Part shown: piece by piece, positions 1 to 5,190 of the stretch
Position numbering within the stretch: the first letter of the stretch is position 1
How the letters are laid out: each line of letters starts with the position of its first letter
Source of the DNA: JALHMQ01 sp037441125
GTDB lineage: Bacteria > Pseudomonadota > Gammaproteobacteria > Burkholderiales > Burkholderiaceae_F
DNA: 5,962 nt
Direction of reading: 5' to 3'
Assembly (NCBI GenBank): GCA_037441125.1
Contig: JBBIST010000129.1
Span: forward strand, 1-5,962
The notes under the pieces: generated by a model
What the model was told of the DNA's origin: nothing
Database searches by the model: none
Seen by the model: only the letters and a program-made list of their open reading frames with translations
Position numbers and translations under genes: made by a program

Positions 1-147
1 CCACGAAGTCAAAGTAGCAAACTCCGTGGCGTCCATTTTTCGGGGACCAGTTCAATCTGCAGTTCCTCGTAGCCCCTGCCCGCCGCGCCACGAGCCTCCT
101 GTCGATTGCACTCGTTCGCCTCGGCCAAGGTCAGTCGAAAGACCTGC
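1..147. other. No recognisable gene downstream of the antitoxin
   Basis: I see no recognisable complete gene here. One minus-strand frame stays open from the antitoxin stop to a TGA at 9-11 and reads in part GYEELQIELVPEK, which looks protein-like. It has no convincing start codon with a ribosome site, and I recognise no family. A run of five A's on the minus strand lies near its end. Shifting frame there continues as KNGRHGVCYFDF to the window edge. The stretch could be a decayed gene or the start of a gene cut by the window boundary. Confidence 0.4.
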
Positions 148-468
148 CTAGACCGCCACCGATTGCGCCTTGAAGCTCACGTTCAGACACGCACGCATGA
201 CCTGAAAGATCGCCGCGAGGTTGTCCATGCTGGGGTTGCCGGCCGGTGAGAGCATCCGGTGCAGGCTCTTGCTGGGCTTGTCGGTCATCGTGGCCAGTTG
301 CTCGAAACCGATCGTCGCATTGACCAGATCACGCAGGATCAGGCGAGCCGTCTCCGGTTCGCCATTGAGAAAGAGCGTGGCGGCCTCATCGAGCAGGGCT
401 TGCGCGAACGCCGGATCACGATTGACCCGAGCGACGACCGTTTGCTTGAAGTCACGTGTCAGTGCCAT
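148..468 (-). CDS. HigA-like antitoxin (type II toxin-antitoxin, HTH)
   Basis: A 106-residue protein resembling the antidote proteins paired with RelE/HigB-type toxins. In that family the antitoxin binds and neutralises the toxin and represses its own promoter through a helix-turn-helix. The N-terminal half contains a typical stretch, LLDEAATLFLNGEPETARLI (about residues 25-44). The putative helix-turn-helix lies at about 54-95, including KPSKSLHRML and NPSMDNLAAIF. I chose the ATG at 468-466 because it has an AGAGGTG-type ribosome site just upstream and sits 5 nt after the stop of the partner toxin frame. The open frame runs further upstream only because it reads through the broken toxin gene. 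The protein looks full length, yet its toxin is defective, so it may be an orphan. Assignment to this antitoxin class is confident; the exact family name is less so. Confidence 0.82.
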   Translation of the reverse strand: MALTRDFKQTVVARVNRDPAFAQALLDEAATLFLNGEPETARLILRDLVNATIGFEQLATMTDKPSKSLHRMLSPAGNPSMDNLAAIFQVMRACLNVSFKAQSVAV

Positions 469-473
469 GGAGG

Positions 474-606
474 TCACCTCTTGCGCTGCTCTCTGGCGGC
501 CTTGCCCGTCTTGAGCTGCGCCTTCTTGCGGGTCGAGGCTGTCGAACCACTCTCGGTACGGGCTCGAGCCGTCTTCGCGGACGTACTCTTCGACTCGAAT
601 CCTCAT
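474..606 (-). pseudogene. RelE/HigB-type toxin, internally deleted and frameshifted
   Basis: The start encodes MRIRVEEYVREDGSSPYREW followed by FDSLDP, which matches the usual N-terminus of RelE/ParE-superfamily toxins of about 95-110 residues (for example the S-PF-EWF--LDP pattern). After about 27 residues the toxin pattern is lost. A different frame then gives a basic tail, RKKAQLKTGKAAREQRKR, ending in a TGA at 474-476, 5 nt before the antitoxin ATG. That is where a toxin stop should fall. I infer that the central 50-70 residues, including the catalytic core, were deleted by a length not divisible by three. The ATG at 606-604 is preferred over the in-frame TTG at 612. The first frame does not stop but runs into the antitoxin in frame, so a 154-residue toxin-antitoxin fusion is formally possible. 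Confidence 0.7.
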
Positions 607-612
607 GCGCAA

Positions 613-641
613 AGAGTAACAAATATGTGACCAAGCGACAA
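613..641 (-). promoter_or_regulatory. Possible promoter of the toxin-antitoxin unit
   Basis: On the minus strand TTGTCG (636-641) and TACTCT (613-618) are separated by 17 nt and lie just upstream of the toxin start at 606. The segment 611-650 is clearly more AT-rich than the rest of the window, as expected for a vegetative promoter. The -10 match is poor and the -10 lies only 6 nt from the ATG, so this is tentative. Confidence 0.25.
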
Positions 642-658
642 ACGGTGCGATTCGACTT

Positions 659-781
659 TCACCGCAAGCTAGCTCTGGCCTCGCTGAAACGCTGTAGGTC
701 GTCGTACAGCGCGCGGCCTTCGGTCTCGCTGCGCTCTTCGCGAGCGCCAGCTTTCTCGATGATCAACAGCATGTAGCTCAT
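659..781 (-). pseudogene. Truncated YciI/DGPF gene, 5' remnant of a duplicate
   Basis: The frame from the ATG at 781 encodes 40 residues. The first 34 begin MSYMLLIIEKAGAREERSET and end LYDDLQRFSE. They match the first 34 residues of the intact DGPF gene at 2864-3217 at 28 positions, and the DNA is also clearly alignable. After RFSE the similarity stops abruptly and a TGA follows six codons later. The DGPF motif and the rest of the roughly 117-residue fold are missing, so it cannot make a functional YciI protein. An AGGAGG ribosome site remains 2 nt from the ATG, closer than usual. The sequence downstream of the breakpoint (about 680) belongs to the toxin-antitoxin region, so the end was lost by deletion or by insertion of that module. 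Confidence 0.85.
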
Positions 782-1149
782 GGCCTCCTCTAAGCCGGCG
801 GTTTTGCGGCGCGAGCTCCATGTACTCGGCCGTGTCGTCGTCGCGCAGGCGGGGCCGAAAGCCGGCGACGGTCGTGTTCACTCCCGGATACACCGAAGCA
901 TCCGAAACTGCATTGTCGATCTGCCCACCGATGCGTGTCGCCATGCGCCGCCAAACGTCGACGGCGAGCGGTGGTCGCAGTGCGGCGAAGCAGCCCTGCG
1001 GCCGTGCGCTTGACCGGCATGCGAAAGATCTTAGTCCGACGCGTCAGCACGCGGCCTTGGTCGATGCCGAACAACGAATCTCGACCACAGCCGATCAGCG
1101 AAGCGTTGAACCGTCGGTCGGTGGCCGCCCTCGGGCGATCTGGATTCTT
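782..1149. other. Gene-free stretch with possible decayed coding fragments
   Basis: There is no intact gene here. The minus strand has two protein-like stretches in different frames. One, at about 1000-1145, reads in part FNASLIGCGRDSLFGIDQGR and is unrecognised. The other, at about 785-950, reads in part WRRMATRIGGQIDNAVSDAS and then, from a possible GTG at 881, NTTVAGFRPRLRDDDTAEYM. The last part faintly resembles the N-terminus of antibiotic biosynthesis monooxygenase (ABM) proteins, but only by eye. It would be cut off just before the truncated DGPF gene. I see no U-tract terminator after the sigma-factor gene. Confidence 0.35.
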
Positions 1150-2445
1150 CTAGCCTCTGTCCGGCGCGCACTGCGCGGCGCGGGCGGCGAGCAGTTGCCG
1201 TTCGCGCTCGTTGTGCGTGAGTTCGGCGGCGCGCAGGAACTCAGCGCGCGCCTCGATTTGGCGTCCGAGCTTGGCGAGCAGGTCGGCGCGCACGGCCGGC
1301 AGCAGGTGGTAGCGCACCAGTTGCGGCTCGTCGCGCAGCGCCTCGGCGAGTTCGAGCCCCGCGGCCGGGCCGAAGGCCATGCCGACCGCGACCGCGCGGT
1401 TCAGCTCAACCACCGGCGACGGCGCGCGCTGCGCCAGCGCGTCGTAGAGCGCGGCGATGCGCGGCCAGTCGGTCTCGGCCGCCTCGCGGGCACGCGCGTG
1501 GCAGGCGGCGATCGCCGCCTGCAGCGCATAGGGGCCGAGGCTGGTGGCGTGCTCGCGTGCCGTCCGCTCGGCGCGTTCGAGCGCGTCGAGGCCGCGGCGG
1601 ATCAGCAGCGTGTCCCAGCGCGACCGGTCCTGGTCGAGCAGCAGCACCGGATCGCCGCCCGGATCGACCCGAGCGCGCAGCCGCGAGGCTTGGAGCTCCA
1701 TCAACGCGACCAGGCCGTGCACCTCGGCCTCGTCCCGCGCCCGCTCGGCGAGGATGCGGCCGAGCCGCAGCGCCTCGTCGCACAGCGCAGGGCGCATCCA
1801 GTCCTTGCCGGCGGTGGCGGCATAGCCCTCATTGAAGATCAGGTAGATCACTTCCAACACCGACGCGAGCCGCACGCCGAGCTCGGCTGGCGGCGGCAGC
1901 TCGAACGGCACGCGCGCCGCGGCCAGGGTGCGCTTGGCGCGCACAATGCGCTGCGCGATGGTCGGCTCGGGCACGAGGAAAGCGCGCGCGATCTCGTCGG
2001 TCGTCAGCCCGCCGAGCAGACGCAGCGTCAGCGCCGTGCGCGCCTCGCGCGACAGCACCGGGTGGCAAGTGATGAAGATCAGCCGCAGCAGGTCGTCACC
2101 GATCGGATCGTCGAAGGCCGCGGCCACCTGCGCCTCAACCTCCGGCGGCGCGGCGTCCTTCAGTTGCTCTTCGATCTCGAAGGCGATCTCGTCGGCGCGC
2201 TTCTCGTGCAGCGCGCGGCGGCGGATCAGGTCGACCGCGCGATGGCGCGCGGCCGCAGTGAGCCACGCGGCCGGATTGTCGGGGATGCCGTCGCGCGGCC
2301 ATTGCTCAAGCGCCGCCACCAGCGCGTCTTGTGCCAGTTCCTCGGCGATACCTACGTCGCGCACCACGCGCGCCAGCGCGGCGACGATCCTCGCCGCCTC
2401 CATCCGCCAGACCGCCTCGATGGTGCGGTGAAGCTGAGTGCTCAC
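1150..2445 (-). CDS. ECF sigma factor, ECF42-type, with C-terminal extension
   Basis: A 431-residue RNA polymerase sigma factor. Region 2 lies at about 8-82, with AEELAQDALVAALEQWP (34-50) and AWLTAAARHRAVDLIRRR (60-77). Region 4 lies at about 117-175, with TLRLLGGLTTDEIARAFLVP (140-159) and EPTIAQRIVRAKRTLA as the -35-reading helix-turn-helix. A helical extension of about 240 residues follows, with YLIFNEGY at 201-208. Ordinary ECF sigmas are about 170-200 residues; this extension and its DGPF neighbours are hallmarks of the ECF42 group, which lacks classical anti-sigma factors. The start is GTG at 2445-2443, giving VSTQLHRTIEAVWR as in relatives. It overlaps the upstream TGA by 4 nt, suggesting translational coupling. 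An in-frame upstream extension to 2526 is discarded because it reads as arginine-rich shadow. The sigma factor probably activates the promoter at 5144-5170 and so its own operon. The inducing signal is unknown. Confidence 0.93.
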   Translation of the reverse strand: MSTQLHRTIEAVWRMEAARIVAALARVVRDVGIAEELAQDALVAALEQWPRDGIPDNPAAWLTAAARHRAVDLIRRRALHEKRADEIAFEIEEQLKDAAPPEVEAQVAAAFDDPIGDDLLRLIFITCHPVLSREARTALTLRLLGGLTTDEIARAFLVPEPTIAQRIVRAKRTLAAARVPFELPPPAELGVRLASVLEVIYLIFNEGYAATAGKDWMRPALCDEALRLGRILAERARDEAEVHGLVALMELQASRLRARVDPGGDPVLLLDQDRSRWDTLLIRRGLDALERAERTAREHATSLGPYALQAAIAACHARAREAAETDWPRIAALYDALAQRAPSPVVELNRAVAVGMAFGPAAGLELAEALRDEPQLVRYHLLPAVRADLLAKLGRQIEARAEFLRAAELTHNERERQLLAARAAQCAPDRG

Positions 2446-2855
2446 CAGGGCACGCGCGCGTCGTCCCCGCCGAAGACGGCCGGCAGTCCGCGATAGTGCG
2501 GAAGATCGTCGCCCACCGGCCGCCACGCGCGCTCGCAGTGGATGTGGAACTGCGGCGCGAAGCGGCCGGGCGGCAGCAGGTCGCCCTTGACGCCCACCAA
2601 GTCGAGGTCGGGCACTTCGGCAAACAGCGGCAGGCCGCAGGTGCCGCAGCGGCTACGCGGCAGCGTGCGCAGCGTCCAGACAACCGGCGTGCCGCGCAGC
2701 AGGCGGAAGGCTGAGCGCGGATAGAGCGCGACGCCGATGTAGGCGGCTCCGTGCACCGCCTTGCAGTCGTCGCAGTGGCAGAAGAACTGTGCGACCGGTT
2801 CACCCTCGACCAGCAGTTCGGTCGCACCGCACAGGCAGCGCAGCGTCTCGGCCAT
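2442..2855 (-). CDS. GFA-family (glutathione-dependent formaldehyde-activating-like) zinc protein
   Basis: A 137-residue protein with the cysteine pattern of the GFA/CENP-V fold: C7-x-C9-G, then C26-H-C28-x-x-C31, then C70-x-x-C73-G. In the family these cysteines bind two zinc ions. The founding member acts on the glutathione-formaldehyde adduct, but most relatives have no proven substrate, so only the fold and zinc binding are well supported. The start chosen is the ATG at 2855 (MAETLRCLCG), 8 nt after the stop of the DGPF gene. The ribosome site is weak (TGAG), so coupling to the upstream gene is likely. The frame extends upstream to 2924 but that part overlaps the DGPF gene. The 3' end overlaps the sigma-factor GTG. 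It is presumably cytosolic, with no signal peptide visible. Confidence 0.85.
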   Translation of the reverse strand: MAETLRCLCGATELLVEGEPVAQFFCHCDDCKAVHGAAYIGVALYPRSAFRLLRGTPVVWTLRTLPRSRCGTCGLPLFAEVPDLDLVGVKGDLLPPGRFAPQFHIHCERAWRPVGDDLPHYRGLPAVFGGDDARVPW

Positions 2856-2863
2856 GGCGCGTC

Positions 2864-3217
2864 TCAGGTGAAGCACGGTCCCAGTTCGCGCACTTCGACG
2901 GTCGCCCACTGCGCTGCCGGGCACTCGGCGGCGACCGCCAGCGCCTGCTCCTTGCTGTCGCAGTCGAGCAGCATGAAGCCGCCCACCATCTCTTTGGCTT
3001 CCGCGAACGGGCCGTCGACAACGACACGCCTGCCGCCGCGCACCTGTACGCGCGTGGCCAGCGCGTCGGTGCGCAGCGCCTGGCTGATCTTGAGCAGGCC
3101 GCGCCGCTTCAGGTCCTCCGAGAACCGCTGCATGCGGTCGTAGAGCACGCGGCCCTCGGCCTCGCCGCGCTCTTCCCGCGCGCCGGCTTTCTCGACGATC
3201 AGCAGCATGTAACTCAT
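2864..3217 (-). CDS. YciI-family DGPF-domain protein (second copy in operon)
   Basis: A 117-residue dimeric ferredoxin-like-fold protein of the YciI/DGPF family, with the signature DGPFAEAKE at 68-76 and GGFMLLDCDSKEQALAVAAE after it. DGPF proteins are the conserved genomic partners of ECF42 sigma factors. Their biochemical role is unresolved; YciI relatives have been linked to muconolactone-isomerase-like or dehalogenase-like chemistry. The ATG at 3217 has an AGGAG ribosome site 7 nt upstream and follows the DUF1579 stop by 22 nt. The N-terminus MSYMLLIVEKAGAREER is nearly repeated in the truncated copy at 659-781. It is only distantly similar to the first DGPF gene of the operon, so the two operon copies belong to different subgroups. 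Confidence 0.92.
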   Translation of the reverse strand: MSYMLLIVEKAGAREERGEAEGRVLYDRMQRFSEDLKRRGLLKISQALRTDALATRVQVRGGRRVVVDGPFAEAKEMVGGFMLLDCDSKEQALAVAAECPAAQWATVEVRELGPCFT

Positions 3218-3239
3218 GCCTTGCTCCTGCCAGGGCAGT

Positions 3240-3719
3240 TCATCGAACCCGCGTGTAGCGGGCGGTCATGAAGCGGGTCCACTGCCCGTCCTCGCCCTGC
3301 ACGTTCCCGTGCAGCAGACGCTCGTCGTCGTTCACGATCTCGATCATGTCGCGATACTGCGCCATCTTGCCCGGCGGCCCGTCGAACACCGGGCCTTCGG
3401 CGGGCAGCGTCAGCACACGCTGGGCGGCATCGAGCGCGCCGCCCCGATAGATCCACAGGTGATTCATCATCGAGCCGATCCAGGTGCCGACGAAGCAGCG
3501 CTGCGCGGGGTCGTAGCCGAGCATCATCTGCGAGTGGATGGGCGTGCCGTCGGGCATCTGGCTGCGCGCTTCGAGCAAAAGCCAGACGTCGCCGACCAGG
3601 CGGACCGTTTCCGTGCCGGGCGGCATGGGGGGCGAGCCGTCCGCCTCGGACATCTCGAAGCGCCATTCGCCGACCAACCGACGCAACCACGCGTGCTCTG
3701 CGGTGATTTCAGCCTTCAT
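3240..3719 (-). CDS. DUF1579 family protein
   Basis: A 159-residue protein matching the DUF1579 pattern along its length: EHAWLRRLVGEWRFE (8-22), PGTETVRLVGDVWLL (34-48), MMLGYDPAQRCFVGTWIGSM (65-84), EGPVF (108-112), YRDMIEI (122-128) and DGQWTRFMTARYTR (144-157). The fold is probably a lipocalin-like barrel. No reaction is established, though the family often sits beside ECF sigma factors, DGPF and VOC proteins. The ATG at 3719 is chosen because it begins the conserved block and lies 11 nt after the upstream VOC stop. A GGGGCG stretch 4-9 nt upstream of the ATG may serve as a weak ribosome site. The longer frame to 3791 overlaps the upstream gene and is not supported. There is no signal peptide, so it is probably cytosolic. 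Confidence 0.88.
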   Translation of the reverse strand: MKAEITAEHAWLRRLVGEWRFEMSEADGSPPMPPGTETVRLVGDVWLLLEARSQMPDGTPIHSQMMLGYDPAQRCFVGTWIGSMMNHLWIYRGGALDAAQRVLTLPAEGPVFDGPPGKMAQYRDMIEIVNDDERLLHGNVQGEDGQWTRFMTARYTRVR

Positions 3720-3730
3720 GCTGCGCCCCG

Positions 3731-4135
3731 CTACTGCGACACCATCAACATCCAGCCGACGCCGAAGCGGTCGGTCAGCATGCCGAAGCATGGCGACCAG
3801 AACGTCTTGCCCAGCGGCATCGTCACCTGCCCGCCGGCGGCCAGCGCGTCGAACATGCGGCGCGTGGTCGCTTCGTCCGGCAGGTCCACCGCCAGCGAGA
3901 AGCCGGCGAACTTCGGCTGGCCCGAGCAGTTGCCGTCGGACAGCATGACGATGGTGCCGCCCACCTTGAACGACGAGTGCATCACCTTGTTCTCGTTGCC
4001 GGGCGGCGTCATGCCCTGCTCGGGCGAGTCGCCGTAGCGCATCAACTCGTCGACTTTGGTTTCCAGCGCCTTGGTGTAGAACGCCAGCGCTTCCTCGGAA
4101 CGGCCTTCGAAAAACAGGTACGGTTGGACTTGCAT
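3731..4135 (-). CDS. VOC-superfamily protein, PhnB/YjdN-like
   Basis: A 134-residue vicinal-oxygen-chelate-fold protein. Its opening, QPYLFFEGRSEEALAFYTKA (4-23), is the standard PhnB/YjdN start. The mid-part HSSFKVGGTIVMLSDG (53-68) and the C-terminal FWSPCFGMLTDRFGVGWML (112-130) also fit. The fold normally uses paired beta-alpha-beta-beta-beta modules, sometimes with a metal. PhnB-like members have no firmly assigned reaction, and I do not infer a substrate. The ATG at 4135 has a strong AAGGAG ribosome site and lies 20 nt after the preceding VOC gene. The frame extends far upstream only because it overlaps that gene. Confidence 0.92.
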   Translation of the reverse strand: MQVQPYLFFEGRSEEALAFYTKALETKVDELMRYGDSPEQGMTPPGNENKVMHSSFKVGGTIVMLSDGNCSGQPKFAGFSLAVDLPDEATTRRMFDALAAGGQVTMPLGKTFWSPCFGMLTDRFGVGWMLMVSQ

Positions 4136-4155
4136 GGTCGATCTCCTTCGTGGTG

Positions 4156-4638
4156 TTACGCGCGCTCCAGCGCGGCGATGTCGAGCTTGGTCATGCGCAG
4201 CAAGGCCGCCATCACGCGCTCGCCGCGCGCCGGATCCTGGATCAGCCGCGGCAAGATGGACGGCACCACCTGCCACGACAACCCATAGCGGTCCTTGAGC
4301 CAGCCGCACTGCTGCGCTTCGGGCGGCCCGCCCTCGCCCAGGCGTTTCCAGTAGTGATCGATCTGCTGCTGGCTGTCGCAGTGAACCTGCAGCGACACCG
4401 CCTCGTTGAACTTGAACACCGGCCCGCCATTGAGCGCCGTGAACGACTGGCCGTCTAGCTCGAACGCCACCGTCATCACCGAGCCCGGCGGCTGGCCGTG
4501 ATACTCGCGGCCGGCTTCGCCATAGCGGGCGATGGCGCCGATGCGCGAGTTGGGAAAGATGCCGGCATAAAAGCGCGCGGCCTCTTCTGCTTCGCGGTCG
4601 AACCACAGGCAGGGTGAGATGCGTGTGCCAATGGCCAT
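4156..4638 (-). CDS. VOC-superfamily protein, PF06983 (3-demethylubiquinone methyltransferase-like) type
   Basis: A 160-residue VOC-fold protein of the group historically labelled 3-demethylubiquinone-9 3-methyltransferase, a name that is misleading because no methyltransferase fold is present. Landmarks are CLWFDREAEEAARFYAGIFP (10-29), a substrate-pocket stretch VAFELDGQSFTALNGGP (57-73), FNEAVSLQVHC (77-87), and the signature CGWLKDRYGLSWQVVP (111-126). A C-terminal tail of about 30 residues reads GERVMAALLRMTKLDIAAL, usual for this group. The ATG at 4638 has a GAGGA ribosome site that overlaps the stop region of the upstream DGPF gene, with a gap of 10 nt. No specific substrate can be read from sequence. 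The second VOC gene directly follows and is not a close copy. Confidence 0.92.
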   Translation of the reverse strand: MAIGTRISPCLWFDREAEEAARFYAGIFPNSRIGAIARYGEAGREYHGQPPGSVMTVAFELDGQSFTALNGGPVFKFNEAVSLQVHCDSQQQIDHYWKRLGEGGPPEAQQCGWLKDRYGLSWQVVPSILPRLIQDPARGERVMAALLRMTKLDIAALERA

Positions 4639-4648
4639 GGCCGCGTCC

Positions 4649-5086
4649 TCAGCGCTGCCCGCGCGCCTGTTGCTCGACCTTTGCGCGCAGCCGTTCTTCC
4701 TGCGCGCGCAACTCAGGCGTGAACTCGGCACCGAAATCCTCGGCTTCGAACACGGGACGGATCTCGATCTCGGACTCGCCCGGCATCGGGTTGGGGCAGC
4801 GCCGCACCCACTGCACCGCCTCTTCCATCGACCTGACCTGCCACAGCCAGAAGCCGGCGACGAGTTCCTTGGTCTCGGCAAATGGGCCGTCGATCACCGT
4901 GCGCGTGCTGCCGGCAAAGCGCACGCGCTTGCCCTTCGCGCTCGGATGCAGTCCCTCGCCGGCCAGCATCACGCCGGCCTTGACCAGTTCGTCGTTGTAG
5001 CGGCCCATCGCCGCCAGCAGCTCCTCGCCCGGCATCACGCCGGCCTCGGACTCCTTCGTCGCCTTGACCATCACCATCACGCGCAT
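4649..5086 (-). CDS. YciI-family DGPF-domain protein (first gene of the operon)
   Basis: A 145-residue DGPF-family protein with N-terminus MRVMVMVKATKESEAGVMPG, an internal AGEGLHPS (42-49), the signature DGPFAETKE (66-74) and GFWLWQVRSMEEAVQWVRRC after it. A charged, probably helical tail (RAQEERLRAKVEQQ, 127-140) goes beyond the basic domain. It belongs to the longer DGPF subgroup, unlike the 117-residue copy at 2864-3217. The ATG at 5086 is supported by a perfect AGGAGG (5093-5098) 6 nt upstream, the strongest ribosome site in the window, which fits the head gene of an operon. The promoter candidate at 5144-5170 implies a leader of roughly 50 nt. Its function is unknown, but it is the classic companion of an ECF42 sigma factor, encoded six genes downstream here. 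Confidence 0.93.
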   Translation of the reverse strand: MRVMVMVKATKESEAGVMPGEELLAAMGRYNDELVKAGVMLAGEGLHPSAKGKRVRFAGSTRTVIDGPFAETKELVAGFWLWQVRSMEEAVQWVRRCPNPMPGESEIEIRPVFEAEDFGAEFTPELRAQEERLRAKVEQQARGQR

Positions 5087-5130
5087 CGCAGTCCTCCTGA
5101 AGTTCGGGCTCGGCGCGGCGCCATGACGCC

Positions 5131-5181
5131 TGCCTGCCGCTACGTCGAACCGGCCGCGGCGAAATCGACACGCGGCAGGCA
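5131..5181. repeat. Perfect 10-bp inverted repeat flanking the operon promoter
   Basis: TGCCTGCCGC at 5131-5140 is repeated in exact inverse complement as GCGGCAGGCA at 5172-5181, with 31 nt between. A further 5-bp pair, GTCGA (5144-5148) and TCGAC (5165-5169), is nested inside it. On the minus strand the outer arms sit 1 nt upstream of the putative -35 and 3 nt downstream of the putative -10, so they bracket the promoter core. It could be a repressor operator that loops across the promoter, or a folded DNA or RNA element. The inner pair is partly a by-product of the -35 and -10 sequences themselves. Confidence 0.7.
5144..5170 (-). promoter_or_regulatory. Putative ECF42-dependent promoter of the seven-gene operon
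   Basis: On the minus strand, TGTCGA (5165-5170) is followed after 17 nt by CGAC (5144-5147). From memory, the motif reported for ECF42 sigma factors is TGTCGA at -35 and CG(A/T)C at -10, and this matches at every position with a normal ECF spacer. It lies 58 nt upstream of the first DGPF start, in the only sizeable intergenic gap of the cluster. The other minus-strand TGTCGA I noticed (3015-3020) lacks a -10 partner. This implies that the sigma factor, the last gene, activates its own operon. The motif rests on recollection and is not tested here. Confidence 0.62.
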
Positions 5182-5190
5182 CGATTCGCG

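Noticed and set aside
607..612. TTG at 612 as the start of the toxin frame
   Set aside because: An in-frame ATG two codons later gives the normal toxin N-terminus, and the TTG has no better ribosome site.
1126..1137. CGCCC-TC-GGGCG dyad downstream of the sigma stop, considered as a terminator
   Set aside because: The stem is short with a 2-nt loop, and no U-tract follows on the minus strand. Such pairs are frequent at this GC content.
820..2496. Long plus-strand open frame of 558 codons
   Set aside because: It lies antisense to the well-supported sigma-factor gene and is rich in Arg, Ala and Gly with no recognisable domain. Long antisense frames are common opposite high-GC genes.
2446..2526. 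Upstream ATG of the sigma frame adding 27 residues
   Set aside because: The added residues are Arg/Gly-rich, overlap the end of the GFA gene and have no family support. The GTG at 2445 gives the usual sigma N-terminus.
3015..3020. Minus-strand TGTCGA inside the second DGPF gene
   Set aside because: It encodes part of the DGPF motif region (GTC GAC GGC), and the position 17 nt downstream reads CCAA rather than CGAC.
3216..4037. Plus-strand open frame of 273 codons
   Set aside because: It is antisense to the DUF1579 and PhnB-like genes, both of which match families along their length, and it shows no domain of its own.
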